A stretch of 64,000 nt of DNA. Origin: Leptospira sp. WS4.C2. GTDB taxonomy: Bacteria; Spirochaetota; Leptospiria; Leptospirales; Leptospiraceae. A model generated the notes under the pieces. That model was not told where the DNA came from, did no database searches, and saw only the letters and a list, made by a program, of their open reading frames with translations. This document shows, one piece after another, positions 54,901 to 64,000 of the stretch. A program made the translations under genes and the position numbers. Every line of letters begins with the position of its first letter. Position 1 is the stretch's first letter. Location of the stretch: assembly GCF_040833985.1 (NCBI RefSeq), contig NZ_CP162140.1:124001-188000 (forward strand). The letters run 5' to 3'.

Positions 54901-55633
54901 CTTTGGCATGTTTGATCGATATGTAAAACGCCTCTCCCGTTTGGCCGGAAAGTGTTCTACCAGAGGCATCGGTAATCGTCACCGATAGTACTACGGGAAT
55001 ACGAATTTTACGTTCTTCAAACACCTTCTCGATCGCAAAAATACAAGCCTTAAGATTTAAGGTGTCAATATTTGTTTCTGGTAAAAGTAAATCCACACCA
55101 CCATCGAGAAGAGCTGAGACTTGTTCATAAAAACAATCAACTAACTCATCAAAGGTGACAGCACGAAAGGCCGGATTATTCACATCCGGGGAAAGAGAAG
55201 CGGTTTTTACAGTAGGCCCAATCGAACCCGCAATGAATACATCTTCTTTTCCGGTTTTTGCTTTGTATTTGGCTACGGCATTTTTAGCGCAAGTTACGGC
55301 AGCAAGGTTTAGATCCCGAACCGCAGATTCCATTTGGTAGTCCGCTTGGGAGACTATGTTGGAGCTAAATGTATTGGTTTCAATGATGTCGGCACCGGCT
55401 TCAAGGTATTCCAAGTGGACCGATTCTATGATATCAGGGCGAGTGATCGCCAAAACATCATTATTCCCTTTAATGGAACAGGGCCAATCCTTAAATCGAT
55501 CTCCACGGAAGTCATCTTCTTCCAAAGTATGTCTTTGGATCATGGTGCCCATAGCACCATCTAAAACGAGAATTCTCTCATTAATTAGTTTTAAAAGGGA
55601 TTTAGAGGAAGGATTGGTATATTCAAATTTCAT
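51917..55633 (-). CDS. metH: Cobalamin-dependent methionine synthase
   Basis: 1238 residues, full length. Four modules: homocysteine-binding with zinc Cys ([20 protein letters not shown]), pterin-binding ([24 protein letters not shown]), cobalamin-binding with [20 protein letters not shown] and [13 protein letters not shown], and the SAM activation domain ([18 protein letters not shown], then [19 protein letters not shown]). It methylates homocysteine with methyltetrahydrofolate via B12. The ATG at 55633 has no ribosome binding site but an AT-rich TATAAT-like string directly before it; the transcript could be leaderless. It closes the SAM cycle with ahcY upstream. Confidence 0.97.
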   Translation of the reverse strand: MKFEYTNPSSKSLLKLINERILVLDGAMGTMIQRHTLEEDDFRGDRFKDWPCSIKGNNDVLAITRPDIIESVHLEYLEAGADIIETNTFSSNIVSQADYQMESAVRDLNLAAVTCAKNAVAKYKAKTGKEDVFIAGSIGPTVKTASLSPDVNNPAFRAVTFDELVDCFYEQVSALLDGGVDLLLPETNIDTLNLKACIFAIEKVFEERKIRIPVVLSVTITDASGRTLSGQTGEAFYISIKHAKALAVGINCALGAGEMRPYIEELSRVADGYVSCYPNAGLPNAFGGYDQTPEEFGGWMKNFAEAGFLNIVGGCCGTTPDHIRAAKEAVSGIAPRPLKEQPKLSTFAGLEPLKLTKDQGFINVGERNNVTGSPKFKKLILDGNFEEAVQVALQQVQAGANIIDINFDEALLDGEASMTKFLNLIAGEPDIARVPFMVDSSKWSVLLAGLKCIQGKPIVNSISLKEGEEVFLSHARTIQRFGAAAIVMAFDEQGQAATKDDKVRICKRAYDLLVEKLDFDPTDIIFDPNILTVATGIEEHNNYAMDFIEATREIKQICPGAKISGGLSNISFSFRGNNPVREAMHSVFLYHAIQAGMDMAIVNAGMLEVYEQIPKDLLELIEDVILNRRPDATERLIDAAATFHGEAKVQKKDDAWRSGSVEERLTHALVKGIDEFVTQDTEEARTSFARPLEVIEGPLMNGMKVVGELFGAGKMFLPQVVKSARVMKKAVAYLLPYMEEEKRNQKDESKQAKFLIATVKGDVHDIGKNIVGVVLACNNYEVIDLGVMVPCEKILETAKREKVAAIGLSGLITPSLDEMVYVAKEMERQGFQVPLLIGGATTSPAHTAVKIAEEYSKPVLHVMDASRVVNVMNSALNPQTAVDYAKSVIEEQTKIREEFYSRENERNILPIQDAIKNKFHAKWDDYTPPKPSFTGVKKIDDVSLTDLLPFIDWSPFFLAWELKGRYPQILKDPIIGKEATSLYNDAQIILKEMLENPSLKPRAVVGMFPAVSHGEVVEVFEDDSKTKSLGLYPMLRQQTVKMTNQPNYSLADFIAPKEKNKNDYIGFFAVTAGHGIEELAKTYEAKQDDYNSILVKALADRFAEAFAEYMHHRMRGEWGFGKDENLTTEDLIREKYRGIRPAPGYPACPDHTEKRKIWKLLDVEKNAGIQLTESCAMWPASSVSGYYFSHPESRYFAIGKINEDQVIEYTKDKEMEKSEVERWLSPILNYDPSRKSKT

Positions 55634-55657
55634 ATAATTATATTAGTATATAGTAAA

Positions 55658-55687
55658 ATGGGTGCATGGGTTTAGCCATACACCCAT
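55658..55687 (-). terminator. Terminator/attenuator between ferredoxin and metH
   Basis: On the minus strand, arms ATGGGTGTATGG and CCATGCACCCAT pair over 12 positions (one G-U), loop of six, followed by TTTTACT. It lies just after the ferredoxin stop and 25 bases before metH, so it would reduce read-through into metH. Confidence 0.7.
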
Positions 55688-55694
55688 AGATCTT

Positions 55695-55994
55695 TTATTT
55701 ACTCGGGTCGGAACACTTGGCACCTTTAAGGGGTGGTTTAGTAGTTACAATTACCGGGTATTTGTTTGCTTCTTTTGCGTTCACTTCAATAGAAGGTTTG
55801 TGTTTTTCCGGAACATCATAGTCCGGGAAAATCGCATCAATTGGACATTCATATTGACAAGCATTACAATCAATACAGGTGTCCGGATCAATGTACAAAG
55901 TGTCCGGAGCTTCATGAAAAGCCTCTACCGGACAAACTGCTGCACAACTTGTGTATTTACAATCAACGCAAATTTCAGTTACAACATAAGCCAT
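55695..55994 (-). CDS. 7Fe (3Fe-4S/4Fe-4S) ferredoxin
   Basis: 99 residues from the ATG at 55994 (MAYVVTEICVDCKYTSCAAV). Cysteine pattern CVDCKYTSCAAVCPV and CIDCNACQYECPIDAIF, as in Azotobacter-type seven-iron ferredoxins. A low-potential one-electron carrier. GGAG is seven bases before the start. Its place between ahcY and metH suggests it may supply electrons for reductive reactivation of the B12 enzyme; that role is inference. The C-terminal tail (KEANKYPVIVTTKPPLKGAK) is the usual one for this group. Confidence 0.92.
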   Translation of the reverse strand: MAYVVTEICVDCKYTSCAAVCPVEAFHEAPDTLYIDPDTCIDCNACQYECPIDAIFPDYDVPEKHKPSIEVNAKEANKYPVIVTTKPPLKGAKCSDPSK

Positions 55995-56007
55995 GAGAAA
56001 CTCCATT

Positions 56008-56042
56008 GCCCCCTTCGGATTCTTCCAAAAAGGGCGATTTTT
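56008..56042. other. Hairpin between ahcY and the ferredoxin gene
   Basis: Arms GCCCCCTTCGG (56008-56018) and CCAAAAAGGGC (56025-56035) pair over 11 positions with three A-C mismatches on the plus strand (G-U pairs on the minus-strand RNA). The T run (56037-56043) lies on the plus-strand side only, so in the direction of the operon it is more likely an RNA processing or stability hairpin than a terminator. Confidence 0.4.
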
Positions 56043-57362
56043 TTAGTATCGGTAGTGGTCCGGTTTGTATGGACCTTCGAGAGGAACACTGATATAATCA
56101 GCTTGTTTTTGAGATAGTTTTGTCAAACGAACTCCCAATTGTTCCAAATGAAGTGCCGCTACTTTTTCATCCAAGTGTTTTGGAAGGCGATGAACACCTA
56201 ACTCATATTTTGTTGTGTAGAGTTCGATCTGAGCCAATACTTGGTTAGTGAAAGAACTAGACATTACAAATGATGGGTGGCCAGTTGCACAACCAAGGTT
56301 TACTAATCGACCTTCAGCCAGGACGATAATGGATCTACCGTTAGGGAAAGTGTATTTATCCACTTGCGGTTTGATTTCTTTTTTGATTACATCTTTTTCA
56401 GAATTCAAACGAGACATTTGAATTTCTGTATCAAAGTGACCAATGTTACAAAGAATGGCACCATCTTTCATTGCTTTCATATTTTCGAGAGTGATGATGT
56501 CATCATTTCCCGTTGCCGTTACAATGATGTCTGCATTTTCGATTACATCTTCTACACGAAGAACTTGGTATCCTTCCATCACTGCTTGGAGAGCACAAAT
56601 TGGATCAATTTCAGTAACAATCACTCGCGCACCGAAGTTACGAAGTGAAGCTGCAGAACCTTTCCCTACATCACCGTATCCACAAACAAGTGCTACTTTA
56701 CCAGCAAGCATCACGTCTGTGGCACGTTTGATTCCGTCAGCAAGAGACTCACGACAACCATAAAGGTTATCAAACTTTGATTTTGTGACTGAGTCATTTA
56801 CGTTGATTGCAGGGATTTTAAGAGTTCCCGCTTTCAATTTTTTATGAAGTGCGATTACACCTGTAGTTGTTTCTTCAGAAACACCTTTGATGTCTGCAAG
56901 AAGTTGTGGGTATTTTTCATGGATGTAATGAGTTAGATCATGACCGTCATCAAGGATCATGTTTGGTCCTTTCCCACCGTCAAAAAATAGTGTTTGTTCA
57001 ATACACCACCAGTATTCTTCTTCTGTTTCACCTTTCCATGCAAATACAGGAATTCCTACTTTTGCAATGGCTGCTGCTGCATGGTCTTGTGTTGAAAAAA
57101 TGTTACAAGAGGACCAACGAATGTCAGCACCTAATGCAGCTAAGGTTTCAATTAGAACCGCTGTTTGGATTGTCATGTGAAGAGATCCGCAAATTCTTGC
57201 ACCTTTGAGTGGCTTAGAAGTTCCGAATTCTTTCCGAAGAGCCATAAGGCCCGGCATTTCTTTTTCTGCCAAAATGATCTCTTCTCTTCCCCATTCTGCA
57301 AGAGAGATATCCTTCACTTTAAATGGCAATCTTTCCGTTTTTGTTTCAGTTGCTGTGGACAT
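56043..57362 (-). CDS. ahcY: Adenosylhomocysteinase
   Basis: 439 residues. NAD-binding [18 protein letters not shown]; substrate motifs [22 protein letters not shown] and [20 protein letters not shown], with the catalytic Lys and Asp; C-terminal KPDHYRY is the family ending. It splits S-adenosylhomocysteine to adenosine and homocysteine, which MetH then methylates. A strong AAGGAGGA lies before the ATG, inside the end of the upstream regulator gene (overlap 17 bases), so translation is coupled. Its place in an operon with the ArsR-methyltransferase protein and metH supports SAH-linked regulation. Confidence 0.97.
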   Translation of the reverse strand: MSTATETKTERLPFKVKDISLAEWGREEIILAEKEMPGLMALRKEFGTSKPLKGARICGSLHMTIQTAVLIETLAALGADIRWSSCNIFSTQDHAAAAIAKVGIPVFAWKGETEEEYWWCIEQTLFFDGGKGPNMILDDGHDLTHYIHEKYPQLLADIKGVSEETTTGVIALHKKLKAGTLKIPAINVNDSVTKSKFDNLYGCRESLADGIKRATDVMLAGKVALVCGYGDVGKGSAASLRNFGARVIVTEIDPICALQAVMEGYQVLRVEDVIENADIIVTATGNDDIITLENMKAMKDGAILCNIGHFDTEIQMSRLNSEKDVIKKEIKPQVDKYTFPNGRSIIVLAEGRLVNLGCATGHPSFVMSSSFTNQVLAQIELYTTKYELGVHRLPKHLDEKVAALHLEQLGVRLTKLSQKQADYISVPLEGPYKPDHYRY

Positions 57363-58335
57363 AGTGTCCTCCTTCTTCCTTTGTTGCTTTGATAGTTAAA
57401 ATTTTAAAACTTGATTCTGTTTGGATCTCATTCATAGATCCGACGCGAAATCCTGCATTGGACAACCAGGACTCAAATAATTCTGGTTCAAATCCAAGCC
57501 ATAGGTCCGCAAAATTATCACGCATATACTCCGCGTTGTGTTTTCCCAAATCAACAATACACAAAACCCCACCTGGTTTTAAAACCCTTGCCACTTCTTC
57601 GAGCACCGTGGGTGGATGAGAGATATGGTGCATGACCATGGAGGCAACAACCGCATCACAGGAGTGAGTTGCGAGTGGCAAATGTTCCATAGGAGTTTGA
57701 ATGAGACTTACGCTGGGATTTTTTCCATAATTGGCGGAAGCACTTTCAATCATTTTAGAAGAATTATCCACTCCCGTAACATGTTTGGCTTTATTCAAAA
57801 GAAAAGGAATGAGCCCACCAGGCCCACAACCCAAATCCAAAATGTTTTCACAATTGGGGAGTTCTTGTAGAATCCAAGAACGATAGAGTTTAGGATGTAA
57901 GGTCTCTTCTTGTAACTTTTCCCAACTTTCGGCTACGGTATCAAAAAAGGATTTTGATTTTCGGTCCCGAGTCTCCAGAATTTGGTGGACCATTTTTTGA
58001 TCCCGCTCCCTAGAAGGAAGGTCTTCTTTATACGATAACAATAATTTGGTGAGCTCTAAGGGAAACCTTAGATTTAAATCTTCTTCCTCGGGAAGAAAAC
58101 TATACACAAGGCTTCCTTCCCGGCGAGACCCAATGAGGCCAGCCTCAGTGAGTATTTTTAAATGGCGTGAGATCCGAGACTGGCCCATCCCCAAAATTTC
58201 CACCACTTCGTTCACAGAAAAAGCGCCAAAACTGAGGATATGTAGAATCCGGATCCGCGTTTCATCGGATATGGCTTTGGTTGCGGAAAGCAGGTGACCA
58301 GAGGGCCTAGATTGAGAAAGGGTTTCTGTTGCCAT
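57346..58335 (-). CDS. ArsR-type regulator fused to SAM-dependent methyltransferase (SahR-like)
   Basis: About 329 residues from the ATG at 58335. Residues 10-95: ArsR winged helix ([40 protein letters not shown]). Residues about 140-310: class I methyltransferase with [30 protein letters not shown] and [17 protein letters not shown]. The same fusion is found next to ahcY and metH in other bacteria, where it responds to S-adenosylhomocysteine or SAM (SahR type). I therefore infer a sensor that represses the operon when SAH is low; whether the methyltransferase domain is active is unknown. The palindrome at 58347-58374 lies just upstream. Confidence 0.88.
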   Translation of the reverse strand: MATETLSQSRPSGHLLSATKAISDETRIRILHILSFGAFSVNEVVEILGMGQSRISRHLKILTEAGLIGSRREGSLVYSFLPEEEDLNLRFPLELTKLLLSYKEDLPSRERDQKMVHQILETRDRKSKSFFDTVAESWEKLQEETLHPKLYRSWILQELPNCENILDLGCGPGGLIPFLLNKAKHVTGVDNSSKMIESASANYGKNPSVSLIQTPMEHLPLATHSCDAVVASMVMHHISHPPTVLEEVARVLKPGGVLCIVDLGKHNAEYMRDNFADLWLGFEPELFESWLSNAGFRVGSMNEIQTESSFKILTIKATKEEGGHYVHSN

Positions 58336-58346
58336 ATCCAAGATAT

Positions 58347-58374
58347 CTACATATCAAGAAATCTTGATATGTAG
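58347..58374 (-). promoter_or_regulatory. Perfect 13-2-13 palindrome, likely ArsR/SahR-type operator
   Basis: CTACATATCAAGA-AA-TCTTGATATGTAG is a perfect inverted repeat with 13-base arms and a 2-base spacer, 11 bases before the ATG of the ArsR-methyltransferase gene. The ATCAAGA/TCTTGAT core is like the sites bound by ArsR-family methionine regulators. Autoregulation of the ahcY-fdx-metH operon is the simplest reading. It is too symmetrical and poor in T downstream to be a terminator for the preceding genes. Confidence 0.75.
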
Positions 58375-58401
58375 ACTCAGGCAAGCAAAATATAGAAAAA
58401 A

Positions 58402-60942
58402 TTAGGAGATTTTAAAGAAATTGATCTTCCTTTTGAGGGTTTCCGCTAAATTTGCGATCCCATTGGAGGTAGCTGTCATCTCTTCGAGCCCCGCCGCTGT
58501 GCCTTGGGTCAAATCGTTGATGCTGAAGATGGCCTGGGCCACTTCCCCGATCGCATTTTTTTGCTCTTCCATAGAGAGTCGGATGGCCTGACTGATTTGG
58601 TTCACCTTGTCCACTTCTTCCCCCACCTTTTGGTTGATGATGAGTTGTTCTCTGGTACTCGTTTCAATGGAATCTGTCATTTCATTGAAGGAACTCACTC
58701 CCTGGATGATCCTTTGGATAAGAGAGATGGTGGTTTCAATATTTTCACGACCATTTTCAATTTCCTTTTCATTGGCTTGGATGAGCTCTCCAATGTCACC
58801 GATTGAACTTGCCGTTTTTTCTGCCAACTTCCCAATTTCATCCGCAACCACTGCAAATCCTCTTCCATACACACCAGCACGAGCGGCTTCAATCGCAGCA
58901 TTTAACGCGAGTAAGTTGATTTGTTCCGAGATCGTATTGATGATTTCAATCACACTACCAATTTCTTCAGAACTATTACTAATTTTGGTAATGGAATTTC
59001 TCATCGAATCTAGAGAAGCCTGGCCAGATTTTGCTTCTTCGGAAATCAGAGTTACATCCTTAGATGCCTTGCCTACTTGCCTTCCGGTCGCTTCGATCAA
59101 ACTCGAAAGTTCTGCCATTTTTAATTTCAAAAAATCCACTTTGCGGAACTGGTCTTCTGCCTGTGCATCTACGTTTTGTACTGCTGCTGAAATCTCTTCA
59201 ATTGAAGCAGAAATTTCTTCTGCAGAAGCAGCTTGTGTTTGGGCATTGGAAGAAAGCATATTTAATGAAGCTGACATTTGTTCTGCGGATGATGCCAAAT
59301 CTTCCGAAAATACCTGATTGGAACCAACCACTTCGGAAATTTGTTTTAAAGTAGCATTTAAACCACGAGCAAGTCTTGCAAACTCATCAGAGGATTCCAT
59401 TTTTGCATTGTGGCGAAGATCCCCAACTTCAATGTCTTGTAAAATTTTTCCAATGGTTTTCATTGGTTTAAATCTAGCAGTAAACAATAAATAAATAGCA
59501 AGTGCGATGAGTGCTGCCCCAACGATACTAATCACTGTTAGGCCCCGGAGTGAAGATAAACTTTCCACCTCGATTTCTTTTAAATCGATGGTAGAGAAAA
59601 ATTGAAGACCATACTTTTCACTTACCTTTCTTCTTAGTAAGAAGGTAGATCCTTCCCAAGGGTTACGAAAAGACTCTGTTTCCCCAGCATTTTTTGCCAA
59701 AACTTCGAATTCGGAATCTTTAAAACTGTGCATTAAATATTTTGGATTGGGGTGATAAACCATAGTTGATTTTCTATCGAGTAAGAAAGAATATCCAGTC
59801 GTCCCGATTTTTACATTTTTAAGGAAGGACTCCATTGCTTTTCCCACAAGAAATGGCATTCCCGCCATACCGATGATAGTTCCATTAGCACTCTTGACAG
59901 GACTTGTCACCATAATCACAATATTACCGTTAAATGGCGACTTTACAGCAGTACCGACATGGATTTTGCCCTCTTTGGCTGCTTTGATGTTTTCCAATAC
60001 ATCCGGATTGGAAGCTAAGGAATAACCAATGCTGGCTCCATTGGGAAGTCCTGAAGCAACAATGGGAACTCCCTCTGCAAAGGAGGCAAGGAATGCATTT
60101 TCTAAAAGAAGTTGGGAGTCACCGAGTACTTTCGCAAGTACAGGTTCTGCTAGTTTGTGATTTTTGGTTTCAAGAGCAGACCTAACTACAGGTAAGGATG
60201 CGACTTCTTTCAAATTGATTTCGACGGACTCAAAGTAAACATTGATCCCCGCTTCATTACTTTGGTTGAAGTTGTACAATTGGTTCGAAAAGGCTTTTTC
60301 TAGAGACTTTGCATTGACATTAAATGCATAAATCAAAAGGAAAATGGAAAGAACCATAACCATAAGTGAAAAAATAACAGGAACTGTATTTCTTAAGTTT
60401 CTATAATACGGAGAAATCCTTTCTTTTAGTTCTGCTTGGAAGATCTCATCTTCCAAAACCAAATGAGACGCTTTTTCCAATAGGATAAAAGAAAAAACAA
60501 TATTGAGAAGTGCCGTAAGGATCAAAACACAAACGATATAGAATGAATCAGATTTACTGGTTTCAGGTAGGTATAAAAGAGGACCAAGGACAATGGGAAG
60601 AGCCAATGCCCACTGGGCACTTCCCACAACTGCACCAACCACAGGCATCTTGGCAATGAGGTTCCAAACAGCAACATAGGTTTTTGGATCTTTCTCTGTC
60701 TGAGACTCGAGCTCTACAAGTCCCTGTTTGATCGCTTTTAATTTTTTAGGAAAAATAAACGAAGGAAGGAGCAAACTCACAAGAGCGGCTGCAATGGTTG
60801 CCCCAATGAAAGTTTTGATCTGCGTAGGACTTAAATCGACATAAAAAAGAATTAAAGCGATTCCGATAGGAACGACAATTCCCAAGGAAAAAACTTGGGA
60901 GGCGAGAGTGAATGCCCTTGCGTAGCGTTTGTATAATTTCAT
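58402..60942 (-). CDS. Methyl-accepting chemotaxis protein with Cache-type sensor
   Basis: 846 residues. An unusual N-terminus with about four hydrophobic helices (residues 15-170), then TM, a periplasmic double-Cache-like region at about 200-450 (including [20 protein letters not shown] and [12 protein letters not shown]), TM ([20 protein letters not shown]), HAMP and the signalling domain with [19 protein letters not shown] and [18 protein letters not shown]. It is a chemoreceptor, probably for small organic ligands. It lies just downstream of the palindrome, on the same strand as the methyl-cycle operon, but upstream of it, so it is not part of that operon. Confidence 0.9.
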   Translation of the reverse strand: MKLYKRYARAFTLASQVFSLGIVVPIGIALILFYVDLSPTQIKTFIGATIAAALVSLLLPSFIFPKKLKAIKQGLVELESQTEKDPKTYVAVWNLIAKMPVVGAVVGSAQWALALPIVLGPLLYLPETSKSDSFYIVCVLILTALLNIVFSFILLEKASHLVLEDEIFQAELKERISPYYRNLRNTVPVIFSLMVMVLSIFLLIYAFNVNAKSLEKAFSNQLYNFNQSNEAGINVYFESVEINLKEVASLPVVRSALETKNHKLAEPVLAKVLGDSQLLLENAFLASFAEGVPIVASGLPNGASIGYSLASNPDVLENIKAAKEGKIHVGTAVKSPFNGNIVIMVTSPVKSANGTIIGMAGMPFLVGKAMESFLKNVKIGTTGYSFLLDRKSTMVYHPNPKYLMHSFKDSEFEVLAKNAGETESFRNPWEGSTFLLRRKVSEKYGLQFFSTIDLKEIEVESLSSLRGLTVISIVGAALIALAIYLLFTARFKPMKTIGKILQDIEVGDLRHNAKMESSDEFARLARGLNATLKQISEVVGSNQVFSEDLASSAEQMSASLNMLSSNAQTQAASAEEISASIEEISAAVQNVDAQAEDQFRKVDFLKLKMAELSSLIEATGRQVGKASKDVTLISEEAKSGQASLDSMRNSITKISNSSEEIGSVIEIINTISEQINLLALNAAIEAARAGVYGRGFAVVADEIGKLAEKTASSIGDIGELIQANEKEIENGRENIETTISLIQRIIQGVSSFNEMTDSIETSTREQLIINQKVGEEVDKVNQISQAIRLSMEEQKNAIGEVAQAIFSINDLTQGTAAGLEEMTATSNGIANLAETLKRKINFFKIS

Positions 60943-61018
60943 TGAAACTTAGACCTAAGACGTAAGGTAAATTTCGCAATTCGTACGGCAAGGTTTTATG
61001 GATTTCCCCGAAGTTTTC

Positions 61019-62146
61019 CTAAAAAGAGAGTTTCACACCCAAGTTTGCGGAGTAGAGATCTTTGCCACCATACAACCCTTCCGCAATCACCTTAACTAGA
61101 AACAAATCCAGTTCCAATCCAACAATTCCATACCCAATCCCACGTTTGGAATGGGACTCACCGCTAGCTCGAAACCCAAGAGTAGCGTTCGGGTTTTGGG
61201 CAAGAAGTTCCTTATCCAAAGCGGCTTGGTATTCGCGGGGAAGTTCCAAAGGAAGCGAATCGTTTAAGGTAACGACAAAGGGTCCTCGTCTAGAAAGAGA
61301 GGCTGTGTTATTTCCAGAGTTCCAGCTATAACCCCCTCCCACAATGACGTTGGCAATCCAAAACACACCAAGACCCGTACGTAAATCTATATTAGTCGTT
61401 TGGACTTTGGTGTTAAAAGCAAAGTTGGTATCTCCCCCCCATTTTCCCTTCACACCTTGGAATTCAATTTGAGCAGCCTTTCCTTCTAAATAACTAAGAC
61501 TCATGTTTTGTTCCATCACATGATGGCCCACACCCACATTGATCCCGTTCCAAGTGATTAGGTTCATTAAAAAACCTTCTTTCTCAATCAATTGGTAACG
61601 AACCATTCCACCATACGACCGTACGGCGACACGACCTTCGTAATTTTTATTGTTAGAAGCTGATTGGATTTGATCTTCCGTAACGGCAACATTCATACCA
61701 TGTAGAAAAATTCCCATCCTTCGAATGTACCCACCCTCAGAAGTTCCGAGTAACCAACCTGGATTGATATCCAAATGAAAGGAAGGTATGACAGCACCAC
61801 CTACGTTTGGGAGTTTTGGGTATTTGATATAATCATCCTGGATTTGGATATCGTCTTTTTTGTATCCAGCAGCAGAGGCACTGACTCCGAATTGAATGCG
61901 GCGTACTGTTCCTGTTCCAATATTACTAGCACCTACGTTGGCTAAAAAGCCAGCTTCTAAATTTGTTTTGAGTACTTCGTTTAGGTATCCCGTTTCAAAT
62001 TTTTTAAGGGAACCATTCCCTGCTTCCGTTAGTGTAGATGGTAAAAAACTACAAGCTGATCCTTCACAAGTGAACTGTGCATACAGTTCACTTTGCGACA
62101 CAGTTGTGACAAATACCATTAGAAGCAGCAGGTTTCGTAATTTCAT
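61019..62146 (-). CDS. Exported beta-rich protein, possible outer-membrane barrel
   Basis: 375 residues. Signal peptide MKLRNLLLLMVFVTTVSQSE, mature start near QFTCEGSACSFLPS. The rest is alternating beta strands (GGMVRYQLIEKEGFLMNLIT, IGYGIVGLELDLFLVKVIAE) and ends LYSANLGVKLSF, with the terminal Phe typical of outer-membrane barrels. I recall a Leptospira family of surface proteins with the same character (Lsa36-like), but the match is not secure. It is located between a chemoreceptor and an EamA transporter; both gaps are short. Confidence 0.7.
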   Translation of the reverse strand: MKLRNLLLLMVFVTTVSQSELYAQFTCEGSACSFLPSTLTEAGNGSLKKFETGYLNEVLKTNLEAGFLANVGASNIGTGTVRRIQFGVSASAAGYKKDDIQIQDDYIKYPKLPNVGGAVIPSFHLDINPGWLLGTSEGGYIRRMGIFLHGMNVAVTEDQIQSASNNKNYEGRVAVRSYGGMVRYQLIEKEGFLMNLITWNGINVGVGHHVMEQNMSLSYLEGKAAQIEFQGVKGKWGGDTNFAFNTKVQTTNIDLRTGLGVFWIANVIVGGGYSWNSGNNTASLSRRGPFVVTLNDSLPLELPREYQAALDKELLAQNPNATLGFRASGESHSKRGIGYGIVGLELDLFLVKVIAEGLYGGKDLYSANLGVKLSF

Positions 62147-62197
62147 ATAGATCCGTATTCTCTACCTAATTAAACAATTGGAAAGAAAAATTCTCTC

Positions 62198-63172
62198 TTA
62201 AACAGACACTTCTTTTGGTTTTTTTGCCGTACTGATCCAAAAAACTCCAGTCAGTACGAATAATGTACCAATGCTATGTAGTATTGTGATCGGTTCATCT
62301 AGCAACCAATATGCCAAAAAAAGAGTCGACATAGGTCCAACAGAACCTACTATAGCGGCTGTTTTGCTGCCAACACGTTTGATCCCTTCCGAAACAAAAA
62401 TCGCAGGCACTACCGTATTCACTGTCCCCATTACAAAGGCCAATGCATAAAAAGAGAATGGTTGGATGAGTTCTTTATATGTTCCAAAAATTGCAAAATG
62501 GATAAATACTGCAAAAGAAGAAATAATCAAAGCCCAAGCAGTATATTTTTTGGCACCTAACTTTGGGATGATGGATCCACTTCCCATCAAATAAATGGCA
62601 TAGGTGAGAGCCGAAAGCAAAATAAAAAAGGCGCCTAAACTTACATCTTTCGCAGAACCTAATTGTACATCTTGTCCATAGGCCAAAAAGACTCCGGTAT
62701 AAGTCAGAATGAGTGAAAACACTTCTCGTAAATGGATTTTCTTTTTTAAAAATAAAAACGATAAAATGACAACAAGAGTGGGATAGATAAAAAGAATGAT
62801 TCGTTCGAGCCCAGCACTAATGTACTTAAGTCCTAAAAAGTCGAATAAACTTGCTAAATAATAACCTACTATCCCCATAAGGAGGACATGGATTACATCT
62901 TTTTTGGTAAGTACGGTTTTCCCTTCTTCCTTTTCTGCCCTCCATGCAATCCAAGCCAAAAAAGGAAACGCAAACAACATCCGAAAGAAAAGGGATCCAA
63001 TGGCAGAAATTTCATAGCGGTAGGTCAATTTGACTACAACAGCTTTTGCACTGAATAAAAGTGCTCCCATCAGAACAAGTACGACCCCTTTCCATTCTGT
63101 ACTGAATTTTTCTCTCACCAGTCCATCCTGAAAAACATGAGAAATCCCGATAGTTTTATTGAATGAAATCAA
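62198..63172 (-). CDS. EamA/DMT superfamily transporter
   Basis: 324 residues with ten membrane helices in two EamA repeats (KGVVLVLMGALLFSAKAVVV...; LSLGAFFILLSALTYAIYLM...). Features WRAEKEEGKT and the EGIKRVGSKTAAIVGSVGPM stretch of the second repeat are typical. It is likely an exporter of metabolites or amino acids; the substrate cannot be told. The true start may lie downstream, at the GTG of VREKFSTEW near 63121, which would leave space from the divergent gene at 63163. Confidence 0.88.
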   Translation of the reverse strand: MISFNKTIGISHVFQDGLVREKFSTEWKGVVLVLMGALLFSAKAVVVKLTYRYEISAIGSLFFRMLFAFPFLAWIAWRAEKEEGKTVLTKKDVIHVLLMGIVGYYLASLFDFLGLKYISAGLERIILFIYPTLVVILSFLFLKKKIHLREVFSLILTYTGVFLAYGQDVQLGSAKDVSLGAFFILLSALTYAIYLMGSGSIIPKLGAKKYTAWALIISSFAVFIHFAIFGTYKELIQPFSFYALAFVMGTVNTVVPAIFVSEGIKRVGSKTAAIVGSVGPMSTLFLAYWLLDEPITILHSIGTLFVLTGVFWISTAKKPKEVSV

Positions 63173-63465
63173 AGTTGGCTCTCGGAATCGCTATTATTTC
63201 TGGTTTTGTGCTTTGGGCAGCACCAGCGGATGAAATTTCGAAACCATTGTTACGAGTGTTTCCAAGTTTTCGTCCAGAAGAATGTGAGGACTGGGCAATT
63301 CGGCCCTTTATTTGCAAACAATGTTTGCGAGAAGGAAAACGATATGCGCAGGAAATTCGGTTTTTTGAAGATGGACCTTACCGATCACACGGTTGTTATG
63401 CAGAGCCTGGGGGATTTGAAAGTTTAGAGGGAGAAGGAAAAACCGGGAACGATAGCCCCCGGTAG
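63163..63465 (+). CDS. Small exported cysteine-containing protein
   Basis: 100 residues. Signal peptide MKSKLALGIAIISGFVLWAA, predicted cleavage near APA-DE. The mature part has four Cys (PEECEDW, FICKQCLREG, SHGCYAEPGG), which may form two disulfides. Not recognised. It is divergent from the EamA gene and convergent with the small lipoprotein gene. Confidence 0.65.
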   Translation: MKSKLALGIAIISGFVLWAAPADEISKPLLRVFPSFRPEECEDWAIRPFICKQCLREGKRYAQEIRFFEDGPYRSHGCYAEPGGFESLEGEGKTGNDSPR

Positions 63466-63488
63466 GATTTATAAAATTATTTTTTTAC
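63442..63488. terminator. Weak bidirectional terminator-like hairpin
   Basis: Stem ACCGGG (63442-63447)/CCCGGT (63458-63463) overlaps the stop of the small exported protein gene and is followed by AT-rich sequence with a T run at 63480-63486. It lies between two convergent genes. The stem is short, so support is limited. Confidence 0.35.
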
Positions 63489-63755
63489 GCAACCCATAAT
63501 GCCAGCAAAACCTGGAGCATTTTTCAAACAGTTTGGATCAAATTTTCCTTCCATACACTGATCGATCATTTTTTGTTTACCTTGTTGTAATCCTGCGAGA
63601 ACTGGTGCTGCCGCTGGATTCTTTTTAGCTTCTTCTTCGATTTGAGTGAACGTGCTAGCGAGAGCAGACTCACACTCTTCTTGGGTATAGACTTTGGATT
63701 TACAATTCGCCAAGAAAAGCCCGAGAGCGAGCGCCAAAATGAGGGATTTTTTCAT
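63477..63755 (-). CDS. TIGR04454-type Leptospira lipoprotein
   Basis: 92 residues. Signal peptide MKKSLILALALGLFLANC with a lipobox-like LANC. The mature part (EECESALASTFTQIEEEAKK, QCMEGKFDPNCLKNAPG, MGCVKK) has four conserved-looking Cys and matches the small Leptospira lipoprotein family TIGR04454. Function unknown; abundant in the outer envelope of the genus as far as is known. Confidence 0.75.
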   Translation of the reverse strand: MKKSLILALALGLFLANCKSKVYTQEECESALASTFTQIEEEAKKNPAAAPVLAGLQQGKQKMIDQCMEGKFDPNCLKNAPGFAGIMGCVKK

Positions 63756-63820
63756 GAAAAACTCCGATACATAGATTTCATGATAGCTTCTTTTTTAGAA
63801 AGGGATTTGAAAACAAAAAA

Positions 63821-64000
63821 ATGATCCACCACATTGCCATAGGTACGCCCCACCCTTCCCATTTAGCCAAATTTTACCTCAAAATTCCAGGATCGAAAAA
63901 AATTCAGGAGTTCTATTACGAATCGGGAGAGGTCCGTTCCGTTTGGATTGGATTTGGTTCAGTCATTCTTATGTTAGAAGAAGGAGAGAAACAGTCTCCC
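63821..64000 (+). CDS. VOC-family (glyoxalase-like) protein, 3' end outside window
   Basis: 60 codons. The product begins MIHHIAIGTPHPSHLAKFYL, with KFYLKIPGS and VWIGFGSVILMLEE, the N-terminal beta-alpha-beta-beta-beta module of vicinal-oxygen-chelate proteins; the His in HHIAIG is a usual metal ligand. The partner module is beyond the window edge, so the specific activity (glyoxalase, dioxygenase or resistance protein) cannot be told. Confidence 0.7.
   Translation, partial: MIHHIAIGTPHPSHLAKFYLKIPGSKKIQEFYYESGEVRSVWIGFGSVILMLEEGEKQSP

Noticed and set aside
55634..55694. Riboswitch for SAM, SAH or B12 in front of metH
   Set aside because: Only 60 bases are free and they are filled by a terminator-like hairpin; no conserved riboswitch core is visible.
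58342..58401. Palindrome at 58347 as a terminator for the chemoreceptor gene
   Set aside because: The hairpin has a 2-base loop, is not followed by a T run in the minus direction, and sits at the promoter side of the regulator gene.
58607..59317. 236-codon plus-strand open frame inside the chemoreceptor gene
   Set aside because: Shadow of a coiled-coil signalling domain; Ser/Ile-rich with no ribosome binding site.

Overview
The window looks like a chromosomal segment of a Leptospira, probably of the saprophytic (biflexa-like) clade. The evidence is family content: an LruC-domain lipoprotein, a TIGR04454-type lipoprotein, a DUF1554 lipoprotein (broken), loose spirochaetal lipoboxes, many two-component, PP2C and chemotaxis proteins, and a moderately low G+C with frequent TTG/GTG starts. 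No rRNA, tRNA or CRISPR was recognised. Clade assignment is inference; no search was run.

Layout. 1-6.9 kb: surface polysaccharide dehydratase, STAS/zinc-ribbon protein, HrpB helicase, Ada-like repair protein, YhhN-like membrane enzyme. 7.4-14.1 kb: accessory block with a choice-of-anchor lipoprotein, a subtilisin-like protease, a small propeptide-like lipoprotein with a non-canonical start, a frameshifted DUF1554 gene, an IS481-type element and a repeat-rich non-coding stretch. 14.1-22 kb: HAMP-like protein, FecR and ECF sigma factor, SthA transhydrogenase, class III cyclase, 1-Cys peroxiredoxin, OsmC. 22.0-24.1 kb: AT-rich, possibly cassette-like pair (RsgA paralogue and an unknown) bordered by GTTATGC/GCATAAC core-like sites. 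24.1-31.5 kb: DUF547, esterase, DinB, PP2C response regulator and hybrid-less histidine kinase, TolQ/ExbD pair, UbiE.

31.7-37.1 kb is the most interesting part: LruC lipoprotein, an AMP-ligase/acyl-carrier fusion, a photoactive-yellow-protein homologue that keeps the chromophore cysteine and its Tyr/Glu partners, a coiled-coil protein, and a divergent methyl-accepting protein without a sensor domain. I propose, as inference, a blue-light taxis module. 37-51.4 kb is mostly housekeeping: DUF4442, O-antigen-ligase-like protein, DksA-like protein, rpmG, BASS transporter, aminotransferase, alr, nitrilase, argB, GAF-PP2C phosphatase, phosphofructokinase.

51.5-58.4 kb is a methyl-cycle operon on the minus strand: ArsR-type regulator fused to a methyltransferase, ahcY, 7Fe ferredoxin, metH and a small protein, headed by a perfect 13-2-13 palindrome that is a likely autoregulatory operator. 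The window ends with a large chemoreceptor, an outer-membrane-type protein, an EamA exporter, two small secreted proteins and the start of a VOC-family gene.
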